In this document: positions 34,887 to 46,344 of the stretch, one piece after another
Position numbering within the stretch: position 1 is the first letter of the stretch
Layout: each line of letters starts with the position of its first letter
NCBI RefSeq assembly: GCF_020379485.1
Contig: NC_063448.1
Coordinates: 22,653,726-22,717,725 of the forward strand
Reading direction: 5' to 3'
Source: Brassica napus
Taxonomy: Eukaryota > Streptophyta > Magnoliopsida > Brassicales > Brassicaceae
DNA: 64,000 nucleotides
Made by a program: the position numbers and the translations under genes
Notes under the pieces: model-generated
What the model was told of the DNA's origin: nothing
Database searches by the model: none
Seen by the model: only the letters and a program-made list of their open reading frames with translations

Positions 34887-36647
34887 CTACAGTTCCAACT
34901 GAGCGTCCTCATTGATCAAGGTGTGATGGGTTTTTGGACCCCATCGAACCATCACTCTTTGATGAGCCGGTTTTCTGTCTCCTCGAGCTATGGTGATGGC
35001 GTAGCCTCCAGTTCCACCAGACACACGAGCTGCAAGAGAGGAAGATGACCTCTTCTGTGGAGATCCTCGAAGAAGAATCTCAAATTTCTTTTTCTGAATG
35101 CCCAAAGAAGCACTCGACTTGTAACCATGTTTGATATGTCTCGACGATCTACCAGCCAACTTATGTGATTTTTGATCAGCAACGTGATCGGCCCTATCAT
35201 GACCGTTTTTATCTTCCATTTCCGCAAGCTCCAACCCCATCAAATCATCATTCTCCATCTCACAATCCATCAAACCATGCACCATCTAGCTGCTCCGTAA
35301 TATCCATATCATTGAGCGCTTCAATCACCTGATCATCTTCCGTAGTCGGCTTTGGATCCTGCTCTGTCAAAGTTTCAAACGCTAGAGACCAAGGAGTCCC
35401 TTTTAAACGTTTTGTTACGTTCTCATCTAAGCTATCACCCCGGGATGGCGTAACAATAGCGCTAGCTATTCTCCTCGTAACAGTAGCCACACCCAAGCTT
35501 CTTTGATCTGGACTCGGACGCGGTTGAGACTGCTGTGGAGAAGCTTCACGATCAGCCTGCACCCGCTTTGCACTTTCCCTCGGTAGTGGAGAGACACTCC
35601 GCATTTGATGGTCATAAGAACCATCACCACGATCCATCGATGCACGCACCAGTCGATCATGTACCACGTTCTCATCATGGTGAGATTGAGGCTGAGACTT
35701 CTTCTCACGCCAGCTTGCTCCATTGTACCTATCATAAGGTTTTGCCTCCACTCGCGCACCCCCATACCTCTTCCTCCAAGACTGGTCATCCCGCCGCCGA
35801 ATCATCCTGTCCACACGGCCCTTATAAGCCTCAAGAGGATGATCCAAGTCATAGTTCCGCCTTCCATTGTTATTCCTCTCAGTGGCGTAGCTAGACGGCT
35901 TATGGTATGGTGCAACCGGCGCATTCGAGTGCAACGCATTAGGCTCCTTTTTAACCAACACTTTCGAATACTGCTGTGGCCGGTTCTCCTGCAGCTGAAC
36001 CCGCGCAAAGACGCCTTGATGCTGAAGCAAAGGACAATATTCCTTCTCATGGGTAAGCATGCCACAAGTAGAAAAATGTTTGAACAACATCTCGTACTTA
36101 ATTTCAATCGTAACCTCATCTCTTTCAGGAGATTCAGCCTTCCTTGCAAACTTTAGTGGCCGTCGAGAGTCAATATCTAGGAGCATTCTTCCCTCAAATC
36201 AGCTCTATTGTGTCCTGATGAACATGCCCCAGACGTGAACCTATTTCCCTCAGGTTGTTCTCGGTCCATAGATGTAAGGGAACACCAATCAGTCGAGTCC
36301 AGAATGGTATTATCCAAGGATAGTCATCATGGACGATGGGTTCCCATCGAACCAGCACAAATATACAGAAGTTGAAGTGAAACGGACCCTGTCGAAGAAC
36401 AGAGTTTAGCTCATCTTCAGTGGTAAAGTTGAGTAGACACTTTCCATTTCCCAAATCATTCCTCCATGCCCCATTGAACCAGCATTTTCTGGAGAAGTTT
36501 CTCCACACTTTGTTTTTTCGGGTTAAGGATCTTGCCGATCAGAGACAGCTTGAATTCATTAATGTTTTGAGAGACATCATGATCAGTTAACTTAATCGGT
36601 TCATCATCATCCTCATAGAGGATTCCCTTGCCCTTAATATCAGCCAT
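34887..36647 (-). pseudogene. LINE ORF1, gag-like protein with DUF4283 and zinc knuckle
   Basis: It starts at ATG 36647 (MADIKGKGILYEDDDEP). It continues through a DUF4283-type RNA-binding region (SLIGKILNPKK; later WTRLIGVPLHLW) and a CCHC-like knuckle (FSTCGMLTHEKEYCP, near 36080). The long basic, Arg/Ser-rich tail ends at 34887, overlapping the start of ORF2. Such proteins coat LINE RNA. Frameshifts near 36480, 36196 and 35280 break the frame, so no full-length protein can be made. Confidence 0.8.
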
Positions 36648-37492
36648 ATGAGTTGATTTTGAACGGTACGAGGACCCCATATGAGGGCTCGAGCTGTAGT
36701 ATTCCTGCTTCAAAACGATCGGTAGAAACAGAGAGGTTCAGACCGTGACGTAAGATCGGACCAAAAAAAGTAGTAGCCTCAACCTGACTCAACAACCCGT
36801 GAAGATGCCACTCGTTAACCGGAGCCAAGAAGAGTAGCGGAACTGAGAGCGGAGACAACCGGATTCGAAATGATCGAATGGATAGGGGCAGGGATGTAGT
36901 CGATCGATCAGTAACCACACGTCAATGAACGTGGAGATCAAGTGAACTCGTGATCAGACCGAGAGAGGTCGACGATGAACAGATCGGCTTTGATGCCGTG
37001 GGAAATACTCCAGATAAGAGCGATCGAGATACAGCGTACGATGAGGACTCTGTATAGCCAGGTGATCCACACGCCATAGAACGTGTCGATCAGATAAAGA
37101 TCAAAACTTCAAAGGAAGCTTGCGATCTGGAGAATCGCCATTAGAGTCGCCGCAGAAGCCCTAACCCTAGTCGGTAATTATTAAACTGTAGAATAATTTC
37201 ATTTAAACATGTCAAATTATTATTGTTAACATGTAAAATAAATGATGTTGTTATATTATTAATGAAGTAGTTAAAAATAGTAAATAACAATTAAAAACAT
37301 ATAAGTTACGTTTTGTACTTTTATAATAAATGATGTTGAATTGTTTTAAAAAGAAAATAAATGAAGTGGTTAGAAATAATTTTAAAAGAAATAAAAATCA
37401 GTAAAATCACTTTAAAGTAGGCAATATTGTTATGTACTTTGTTTTAATAGAATAGATGCAGTGATATCCTTAATTCAAAATTAACATATTGG

Positions 37493-37500
37493 TATATATA
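37493..37500 (+). promoter_or_regulatory. Possible TATA box of the purine permease gene
   Basis: TATATATA about 150 bp before the start codon, followed by a C/T-rich leader (37530-37590) typical of plant 5' UTRs. The true start site is not visible from sequence. Confidence 0.4.
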
Positions 37501-37646
37501 TCCGAGTGAGTGTGTATGTGGTTACATACCGAAACCATTCCTCTACCAAAACGTCTTCACCTTTTCAACTCTTCATCTTCTTTCTCTTCTCATTCGAAAT
37601 AAACAAATAGAGATAATAAAATATATCAAAACACAAAGAGAGAAAA

Positions 37647-38819
37647 ATGAGTGATGTTCGAGTAAACGCAGATCAACAAGAAGAAGGAGAACAACAACAA
37701 AACCTGGTCAAAGCACCGGTCAAGCGACCCCTCGGCCTCCTCATCACTACTTACGGCTGCCTCTTCGTCGGCTCCATCGCCTCGAGCCTCCTCGCGAAAT
37801 ACTACTTCGTCCACGGTGGCTCGAGCCGGTGGGTCTCCACGTGGGTCCAATCCGCCGGATTCCCACTCCTCCTCGGGCTTATCTACTTCCCTCGCTTCGT
37901 CTTCAGAACAACTAAGCGCCGTCCCTTCACGCGCTTCACACACCGCCATCTCCTCTTCTCCGTCGTAATCGGACTCATCCTCGGTTTCAACAACTTCCTC
38001 TTCTCATGGGGTACCTCGTACCTCCCAGTGTCCACATCATCACTTCTCCTCTCGACACAACTCATCTTCACTCTGATCTTGTCCGTGATCATAGTGAAAC
38101 AGAAAGTCACTTTCTCAAATCTCAATTGTGTTGTTCTCTTAACGTTAAGCTCTGTTTTATTAGCTCTCGGTTCGAGCCAAGATAAACCGGCCGGTTTAAC
38201 TAAAACCAAATATTTCATCGGGTTTTTATCCACGATCGGAGCCGGTTTACTCTTCGCGCTCTACCTGCCCGTGACGGAGAGGGTCTACAGGTCCGTTTAT
38301 TGCTACGCGATGGTCATGGAGATGCAACTGGTTATGGAATTTTCTGCCACGGTTTTCGCCACAATCGGTATGGCTTTCGACGGTGGGTTTAAAGAAATGG
38401 TTAAGGAAGCGAACCAAGTTTTCACTAAAGGACCGACGGTTTACTGGACGGTGGCGATTTTAGCGAATGTGGTGACATGGCAGCTCTGTTTCGCGGCCAC
38501 GTCAGGGATGGTTTATTTGACGTCTAGTATCACCGGAGGTATCTGCATGACGGCGTTACTAGCTATGAATGTGATTGGAGGTGTGGTGGTGTACGGCGAT
38601 GCGTTCGGCGGCGTGAAGATTGTGTCGACGGTGCTATGTATTTGGGGATTCTCGTCTTATGTATATGGGATTTACGTGAAGATGAAGAAGGATGAGGAGA
38701 AGGAGGAGGAGGAGGAGGAGGGACACACCGGTATGAAGACGGTGGAAGACGGTGGAGAGTTAGAGTTGGAGATGGGTAAAATTAAAAATGACGTGGCGGC
38801 GGCGGATGAAAGGGTTTGA
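37647..38819 (+). CDS. Purine permease (PUP family, PUP4-like)
   Basis: A single uninterrupted exon of 390 residues. Plant PUP proteins are proton-coupled importers of purines, cytokinins and related compounds, with about ten membrane helices in the drug/metabolite transporter fold. Here hydrophobic segments follow each other from about residue 28 to 350 (for example LLITTYGCLFVGSIASSLL and LPVSTSSLLLSTQLIFTLIL). Family motifs include FLFSWGTSYLPVSTSSLL near residue 118 and AMVMEMQLVMEF near 225. The hydrophilic N-terminus is Gln/Glu-rich, and the C-terminal tail after residue 350 has a run of Glu, probably cytosolic. Length and layout fit the family. I judge Arabidopsis PUP4 the closest relative from memory, so the subgroup is less certain than the family. 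It is the only clearly intact host gene here. Confidence 0.93.
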   Translation: MSDVRVNADQQEEGEQQQNLVKAPVKRPLGLLITTYGCLFVGSIASSLLAKYYFVHGGSSRWVSTWVQSAGFPLLLGLIYFPRFVFRTTKRRPFTRFTHRHLLFSVVIGLILGFNNFLFSWGTSYLPVSTSSLLLSTQLIFTLILSVIIVKQKVTFSNLNCVVLLTLSSVLLALGSSQDKPAGLTKTKYFIGFLSTIGAGLLFALYLPVTERVYRSVYCYAMVMEMQLVMEFSATVFATIGMAFDGGFKEMVKEANQVFTKGPTVYWTVAILANVVTWQLCFAATSGMVYLTSSITGGICMTALLAMNVIGGVVVYGDAFGGVKIVSTVLCIWGFSSYVYGIYVKMKKDEEKEEEEEEGHTGMKTVEDGGELELEMGKIKNDVAAADERV

Positions 38820-38900
38820 TGATATGTGTGATTGAGATAGTCGTTATGATTTTTAGGAAGCCAAATAAAAAGTAGTATCTTTTATGTGTTCTTTCTTTTT
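38820..38900 (+). terminator. 3' UTR with poly(A) signal of the permease gene
   Basis: AATAAA at 38864-38869, about 45 bp after the stop codon and followed by T-rich DNA, is a plausible plant polyadenylation signal. Confidence 0.4.
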
Positions 38901-41017
38901 CTTCTCAATTTTTATTTTTATTTTTACTTAATGCATCTGCTTTTTTTGTTTTTGTTTTTAGGTTTTTTTTCCCCTTTTGATTATATTTATGAATTATCTA
39001 ACAATGAATACTGATTATGTAATCCTTTAAGTGAGTTTCAATGTCGGTCGATAGTCATATCTATATCTATTGTATGAAATTACGCATTATTATTTCCATT
39101 TAGTAAAATATTAAATTATATAAAAGGTTTATTTGACAGAACAAAAAACAAGTAGCAAAGCAAAAATCAAGATCTTAATTTGACTTTCACTACTCGGATT
39201 TTATTACAATAGACAAGATTTGAAACGAGTAAATAATTCATTAATAGCCACTAGATTTTTTCAACAGTCGCCATTATTTCAAATAATATCAAACTCCAAA
39301 AAAATTAGAACTTTAATTTTTTAAAAAATATATAGTATTATTTCAGATAATGTTTGCAATTTATGCGATTTAGGGTAAGTAATCCACGTAGCTAAATAAT
39401 GATGATTTTTCCACAACACTCTACAGGAAGAAATCATTTAACAAAGAGAAAAAAATACATTCTCTAGTATGCTTCGCTTTCTTTTCTTCCTTTTAGGGCA
39501 TTTTTCACTGATAAGAACCGCTTCAACAAAAAAGTATTACTCTTTTACTATAGATCTTTAATAAAATATTTTTTTAAAGAAAAAACTGTCATTCATACAT
39601 GTATATTGAGTATCTCAAATATCTCTTTTTGTAACTGGCATCAAAAAACAACTTTTCTCTCTTATTTTTATTTATTTATTATTTTGAATTAAAACATACA
39701 TTAAAATATTTTTGGATGGACATGCTTTTAGCTTCAGTTTATTTCTAGAGGAAACTTCTCGAGTTGTTGAGTTAGCAAGTTTGCCCTTTTCTCTCATTTT
39801 ACGGCATGTTTGCAATTTGTTTGAGGGTTTTGCGACGAGTTCGTTGGCAAAGTGAAAGCATTTATGGTACTTCGTTTATTAGGACAAATACCTATCCTGC
39901 TTATTTACTTTAAATAAAAAAATTATATTGGAACTAATCTGAAAATATATTATGCGAAACTGTGATAAATAATTATGTCGGTCGACGGTCAATATCTATG
40001 TAACTACGTACTATCCCCTGTATATTATTTGAAAAACATTATAACTTTTTTTTGTAACCACATGTCATCAATAAGATGATTCTAAGAATTATTAGAGAAA
40101 TATGTTGGTTCATCTAATTATATAATAAGTTTTTTTATTAAACTAACAATAATTCATCATTAATGTACTTTATTATTTCCTTAAATAAAATTTACGGAAT
40201 TGTCTAATGTAGCTAAAGTATATATGGCAATTAATGATTTTGAATAATAAAGAATTGATAAAAAAATAGTGTATCTTCTATCATATTTGTTTAATTTTAT
40301 ACTATTAAATAAATTAAACAAATACAATAACCATATAATAAAAATTTAGATTTTTATGTATATGTTATATTTTAAATTTTTACAAACAGCTTTAAATTAC
40401 TAAAACTGTTAAAAGTCTCACATTCAAATTTTATGATCCATGGTTTAAAATTTTTGTTATGACAAAATGCAAATGATTACAAAAATTATATAAATAAAAA
40501 ATCTAATTTAATTAATTATTTAGATTAATATATATATCGTTTTAAATTAAACTATAAACCATATAAAATACAATATTTTAGTTTCAAAATTTACTTTGAA
40601 CATTTTTTTTGATAAAAGTTTTGAGCGATCATTGACAACTTTTTTTTTTTTAGATTATAAATTACTAAAACTATTAATCCTACAATAAAAATTTTGTTAT
40701 CAGTAATTTAAAATTTTTTCTATAAAAGATACAAATGATCAAAAAAACTATATGAGTAGAAATCATCATTTAATAGACATTAATATTAAAAATATACTAA
40801 AATATATTATCTATGTTAGTATCATTTAAATTTAATTACATATCCTCTCAAATATAAAAAAAATATTTTTTGGATTAGTAAAATTGATTTATATGTTCAC
40901 ACTAATTTAATTATATATTTAATAGTTACTGACTTTTAATTATTTAATATATATTTATTGTTTCATAATATGTAAAAATATTTAATACATAAAATAATTT
41001 TTATATGTAATGTTGAT
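38901..41017. other. AT-rich DNA including one arm of a direct duplication
   Basis: No gene seen. Segment 39225-39990 is a diverged copy of 41060-41600: both contain CGCCATTATTTCAA-like or TGCCATTATTTCAA, TTTATTTCTAGAGGAAAC, GAGGGTTTT and GAAAGCATTTATGGTA in the same order. The DNA between is very AT-rich and ends in a Helitron terminus. Confidence 0.5.
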
Positions 41018-41051
41018 CCCGCGCAAATACAAAGCGCGGGTATTAACCTAG
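41018..41051 (+). mobile_element. Helitron 3' terminus
   Basis: A perfect 7-bp GC stem, CCCGCGC (41018-41024) and GCGCGGG (41034-41040), with a 9-base loop, is followed 11 bases later by CTAG ending at 41051 and then T. This is the canonical Helitron right end. The 5' end (TC after A) was not located. The element probably covers part of 40000-41051 and is non-coding. Confidence 0.7.
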
Positions 41052-42752
41052 TTTACTCTAAATCACATAATCTCTGAACCGTTACTTTTCATCAACTGCC
41101 ATTATTTCAATTAATCTCTTCTTTTTTTAACTTTTCAAAAACCTCAAAACTACCAAAAACTTAGCATTTAATTTTTTTTCTTAGAAAATAATATATTTCG
41201 GATCATACATAAGCGGCATTGAAAGACTAGTGAAAGTCTTTTCAAAAAAAAAAAAAAAAAGACTAGTGAAAGTGTGATCAAACTGAAATGGATTAAAAAC
41301 ATATCATTTCACTCTCCTGGACGTAATGGCTTTGCTTTCTTCTCCTCCTTTTAGCTTCGATTTATTTCTAGAGGAAACAGTTCTCAAGTTGTTGATTTAG
41401 CAAGATTTGCCTTTTTCTCTCTATTACCGCATGGTTTGCATTTTGTTTGAGGGTTTTTACGAAGAGTTCATTGACAAAAATGAAAGCATTTATGGTATTT
41501 AATGTATACATATACATGTCCATTTAAAGAAAAATATATTGGAACTAATGTTAAATTTACAATTGCGCGAAACTGTGATGAATATTATAAATGATGATAT
41601 CAGACAAAACATAATTTCAATATACAAGTGACATCCAATAGGACCATTCCCATAGAAAATTATAAAACCTAAAAAAGGAAAAGTGTTGTCGTTTATGGGT
41701 CACAACATACCCAAAAATAAAAAGAAGTGATCACGATCATCATCATTAATTTACAGAGAGAGAGAGATTAAGAAAATAACATTTGAATGTGTGAAATAAA
41801 GAAGAGACATGCTTAATTGATGATGATGCAGCTTGGCATTAACTCGGTGTGGATTACTAACATTGTCTCCCTAATGCTCCTTTAGTTTTTGTATTTTTCT
41901 TGGAGCACTTTCATATGAAAAGGATTGTTTTATTCTTATTATCCTTTTGTGTTTTAAATAAGGTTATGACTCTTCACTAATATTGTAAGCCCTTGTGAAT
42001 ATTTTAGACCCACAAAATCCAAAATTTTGTTCCTTTTGATTCAATGACAAATTGAATCGAAGTTATGACCCCGATGTAGGGTTATGTATGTTTCCATTAT
42101 ATAAATACGACTTTACAATGCCCACATATCATTTAACATCTCCTAATCTCACATAAATGGATATACTATAACCGTTTAACAAATGCCCGTCGCTCTACAT
42201 GCTCCAAGTATTAATCTTCGTTTTGCCTCAAACCCTATGATTACAAAACAAGTAAAAACAAACGACTTAGATATCATATGTATTATCAGCTGGTAGTTCA
42301 ACTATTAACAAAACGAAATAAAACAAATAATAAGCAAATTCATATGCTATATAACCACATACTTTGTAGTTGTATCAATGGTAAGGATGGGCCAGTGTTT
42401 GTGTCGTCGAGTAGCTCGAGTGAATGAGCAAATACAGGATAAACACAAGACATTTCCTCTATAAAAGGAAGAGAGACGATAAAGTGAGTCACCGAAAAAA
42501 TTGACTCTATAAGTGTGAGAATAAGCATAATTCCTAGAAATGGCAATTAAGATCTAGTTGTTGGTACTTCCTTGATTCACACATTTTATATGTGCTTCTA
42601 AATCTTTATTTGTTGCAACACTATTCAGTTAGATAGAGAAGTTTTGTAATCTCTTGCTTTCTGTAGATTGATCACAAATGAATCAAAGATTTCCCAAAAC
42701 AAAAATCATCAGCAGAAAAGACAAAGTTTATTCAAGTTTTGTTATAGGTATA
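41052..42752. other. Intergenic DNA with second duplication arm and a small open frame
   Basis: Segment 41060-41600 is the second arm of the direct duplication. On the minus strand at about 42529-42340 an ATG opens 62 codons with a hydrophobic start (MLILTLIESIFSV) that could be a signal peptide or chance. Promoter-like and A-rich stretches near 41750-42060 could belong to a non-coding transcript. None of these is firm. Confidence 0.3.
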
Positions 42753-42990
42753 TTAATCATTGAAGTTGACTTGTACTGTATAACGTAGATTGAGCCTATA
42801 GACGTTGGAAAAAGCGTGAAGCTCGTCGACCCATATTTGTTGATGTTTAAAATGTTTAGATAAGTAAACCATGTTTTTATATAATAATATAAGATTATCT
42901 CGTAACGCCTCTGGATAACGACTGAATAAATCCAAGTCTTCAGTTATGTTCAGTTCTAAGGTTGTAGAGTTCTCAAAAACTGACCTGAAA
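42753..42990 (-). other. Unidentified open frame beside the LINE junction
   Basis: About 79 codons are open on the minus strand and end at 42753, with protein-like composition (for example SRYPEALRDNLILLYKN). The frame runs into the LINE at its upstream side, so any gene would have been cut by that insertion. I do not recognise the family. Confidence 0.2.
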
Positions 42991-44897
42991 AGGTCACTGG
43001 CCATTAATCAAGAAGGTGGAATGGGCATGTACATCGGACTACCGGAAAAGATATGTGGCTCTAAGAAACAGGTGTTTAGCTTCGTCCAAGAGCGCCTCTC
43101 GGATCGTACAAACTCATGGTCGACGAAGCTCTTATCAAAAGGCGGCATAGAGGTTCAGATTAAAGCCGTAGCCCAGGCAGTACCCTCCTACACTATGTCT
43201 TGTTATCTACTTCCAAAAGGAATAACAAAAAATCTGACGAGCACTGTCGCACGATTTTGGTGGAGTACTAAATTCAATAATAGAGAACTTCATTGGGTTG
43301 CTTGGGATAAAATATGTGTACCAATGAAAAAGGGTGGACTGGGTTTCCGTGATTTTCACGAGTTTAACATTGCCTTACTAGCAAAACAGCTGTGGAAATT
43401 GCTAAAGTACCCACATTCACTCTTAGCTCGAGTACTCAAAGGAAGATACTACAGACACTCTACTTCAATGCAAGTTGAAAAAGCAAACAACCCGTCATAT
43501 GGATGGCGAAGTATAGTAGCATCGAAAGAAGTTCTCCGGAAGGGTCTCAGGAAAAAGATTGGGAATTGATATGATACAAAGGTATGGGACGAACCCTGGC
43601 TTCCGACGAATCCAGCGTGACCTCCGCTAAATGCTGCAGATCATCGGGATGAGAACCTCCGTGTCCATCACCTAATCAACGAGCAGAACCACTCTTGGAA
43701 CCTTGAATTGTTAAACGATCTTGTGGCAACATAAGACATACCCAGAGTAACCTCGCTCCGCCTTAGTCGTACAGGTCGCCAGGACAGCTACTGTTGGGAC
43801 TTCACAAAATCGGGGCTATATACAGTTAAGTCATGCTACATAGTTGCTCATGACCTCTATTATGCGGCCTCCTCCTATGATACAACAGAACCAAGTACAA
43901 CGAGACTTAAGAAAGCAATATGGAAAATCAAAGCTCCAAGGAAGCTTAAACATTTCTTATGGCAAGCTATGACAGGGTACCTAGCTACCGTGAAACAATT
44001 GAAGGACTGGCACTGTGCTAGAGAGAGTACATGTACTCGATGCGGTGGTGAAAGCGAGTCGATTAACCGCACTCTGTTCGAATGTCCACCGGCGCTGCAG
44101 TGCTGGACCCTATGCTCGATACCATCTCCTCCGGGGTCCTTCCCGTGTAACTCTTTATTCTCAAATATAGAATTTCTGCTATTCCGTGCAAAGGCAAGTG
44201 GAGTGAGTCCAGACGTGCTGGCTGCATTTCCATGGATTGCTTGGTATATCTGGAAGGCACGCAAAAAGAACGTTTTTAAGGACAAGGATATCTTGGCACG
44301 CAAAAAGAACGTTTTTAAGGACAAGGATACCTCACCAATGGATACACTCCAACTTGCTGTTAAGGAAGCTGAAAGCTGGCTGCTTGCGCGGATAATAGAT
44401 GTGGAACCGCAAATAGACGCAGAAGAACAACATAAAGCTGTGAACATCGTGTTGCAGGCACCTCATTCAGCTCGTTGGAGATGCCAAACGGATGCGTCTT
44501 GGAAAACAGAGAATGACAGAGCTGGATTGGGATTTGTATTACTTGATGATGGAACTCGGTCCTCTTCGGAGCACAAGGAACAAGACAGGCGACATCCCCT
44601 CTCCACGCATAAGCTGAAGGTTTATTGTGGGCTATGCACGAGGTATTGAAGCTAGGAAACAGAGAGATCCGATTTGAATCAGATTGTGAGCAATTAATCA
44701 AGCTATTAGAGGAGGACAAAGATTGGCCAGCAATGGAGCCAGAACTTGATGAGATTAAAGCTCTTTCCGCTGATTTTACCGAATTCTCAATAGCATATAT
44801 CCCAAGATCGATGAATCTCCGTGTTGACTCTCTTGCTAAAGGAGGAAGATCACGAGTGTTTGGATCCCATTTCGTCAACTGCTTTGCACCAAGCTGA
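42965..44897 (+). pseudogene. LINE ORF2 C-terminal part, broken
   Basis: Recognisable parts are AVPSYTMSCYLLP and RFWWS in the post-RT linker, then FHEFNIALLAKQLWKLL, a zinc-binding region (CTRCGGESESINRTLFECP), and RNase H remains (QTDASW; FESDCEQLIKLLEE; RVDSLAKGG). Stops interrupt it near 43567, 43598 and 43731, and a frameshift lies near 44620. A 39-base segment is duplicated in tandem and in frame at 44258-44335 (ARKKNVFKDKD twice). The reverse transcriptase catalytic core is missing. Confidence 0.8.
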
Positions 44898-44955
44898 CTA
44901 GCTCCTTACGCTGGCCACGAAGCTGCTAACTAGTTTTTTAAGGTTTTATTTTCGA
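42965..44955 (+). mobile_element. 5'-truncated LINE with poly(A) tail
   Basis: The copy starts within the reverse transcriptase C-terminal part (EGGMGMYIGLPEKICGSK) and runs through the zinc-binding region and RNase H to an A run ending near 44973. It is related to the LINE at 22822-37188 but on the opposite strand and clearly diverged. No convincing target duplication was found, so the left end is approximate. Confidence 0.8.
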
Positions 44956-44973
44956 TGTAAAAAAAAAAAAAAG

Positions 44974-46083
44974 AGGGAATGGACTTTTGGGGTGATTAAA
45001 GAAATGGTGCCATGATTATCGTAAGTGCGTTGGTAATGAATTACGCATTAAACAACTAAAAGAAAGTTAAAGAGGAATTAACTAAATCGATACTTCAAAT
45101 TAAAAAAGGTTCATTGAAAATGCCCTTTGCGTTGTTTTAGGTTGTGGGATTACAGTTTACAAAGGGATAAGCTCCAAAGATTATAGATCAAAATTTTGAG
45201 CTGTAATTAGGAGGTTCACAGGTCTATTATCATACCAAATTAGATCAAAATTACTCGTAACTGACTTGGTACCTATATATGGTTGTGCTTAATCAAGAAC
45301 CAAAATTAGGTACATCTATAAAAATTAAAGATTCCATAAACTCAATGCAATTCCAAAGATCAATCATACTAATCTTTTGGGAATCGCATTCTACATTACT
45401 TATTGTTAGATTTATGCTGGTTGAACATACATAAAACCGTATAATAGAAGCGTCTAATTTCTTTTAGTATATACTGTATGGTGGAGTGGTTAAATGATAA
45501 GCTACAAACACTAATTTTAAATTTACGGAATCGTAGGATTGATAAATCAAACCAAAAATAGAGATATTCTTTGATGATCGCTGACCTGACCAATGAACAA
45601 GTACATACACGCAGATAGAGACATGTGAGGGCAGATGACCCCGGTAAAATTTGGGAAAAAACATTTTAGTGTATTTTTCTCTAATTTTTTAATAATATTT
45701 AGTTAAAATTTGGCATCTGACCTTATTAATTTCTGTAATTTGTAAAAAAAGTTATTTTATTATAATAAAATATATATCTCTAATTTAAATATTAAATTTA
45801 TATATTATAACTGAAGTCAAAAAAGTTTCTTACTCTACCACTGAGTACATACATAACTCCTCAGACTACACAATACATAGATGAAGTGATCCCTTACTAA
45901 TAAAACCTTTGGTAAAATATATTGATATCCCGTTGAGTTACTTAATCAGAACATTTAATATTATAAAATTCACAATAAATTTCAATGATTTTTCTCAATG
46001 AATATCACATTAAAAAGGTTAGGTCTAGATGCTATTTCTACATCTCAAATCTAAGGTTCTTTTTGTTAAATAAATAAAAAGAT
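44974..46083. other. AT-rich intergenic DNA
   Basis: No gene, RNA or terminus that I can support. Confidence 0.5.
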
Positions 46084-46344
46084 AAGTACTGCAGTTAGAG
46101 ATGTCAAAGAAGAGACTGGACCGCGGGCCAGGCCCGTTAAGGCTTGGGGCGGGGGGGGGGGGGGTACTGGGCCGAGGATTTGAAATCCCGCAGATTAGCG
46201 GGCCTCGCTGGCAGGTCTTGTGGCAGGACGGGCCAAAACGGGATGGGCCTCATGTTAACCGCGGGATTTGGGTGTCCCGCAACACTAACCTCCACAGCTC
46301 CACTCCATTTCTGTACAACCTTAAACAACGAGAGAGAGAGAGAG

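Larger units (their letters stand above)
22854..34912 (-). pseudogene. LINE ORF2: endonuclease, reverse transcriptase, RNase H
   Basis: Domain order from the 5' end: endonuclease (MRTLSWNCRGIG at 34912, IGDFNEI near 34510, SGSDHR), then the break by the LTR insertion (33891-25919). Next comes the reverse transcriptase (KAPGPDGMTAFFYQKFW, AYDRMEW, LLFADDSLFF with the catalytic Asp pair), a zinc-binding linker region, and an RNase H with its acidic residues in LLDGSW, SEVEAL, GTDCKEL and QIADFLA. The protein would nick the target and copy LINE RNA. Inactivating changes besides the insertion: stops near 34541, 25093 and 23505, and single-base frameshifts near 24570 and 24425. The intact residues show a once-complete element. 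Confidence 0.88.
22822..37188 (-). mobile_element. Full-length L1-type LINE, split by an LTR element
   Basis: On the minus strand the element runs from about 37188 (5' end) to the poly(A) tail at 22822-22829. The 16-bp repeat TAGAATAATTTCATTT occurs at 22806-22821 and 37189-37204, a perfect target duplication. After removing the nested 7,973-bp LTR element and one copy of its 5-bp duplication, the LINE is about 6.4 kb, full length for plant L1s. It encodes a gag-like ORF1 (36647-34887) and an ORF2 with endonuclease, reverse transcriptase and RNase H (34912-22854), both broken. Confidence 0.9.

Noticed and set aside
35535..36156. Long + strand open frames (119 and 183 codons)
   Set aside because: Antisense shadows of the LINE ORF1 basic tail, with low-complexity composition.
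37626..38233. Minus-strand open frames under the permease gene
   Set aside because: Shadows of GC-rich permease codons; no independent features.
41838..41870. MicroRNA-like TTGGCATT word resembling the start of miR394
   Set aside because: Only eight bases match and I see no foldback partner nearby.
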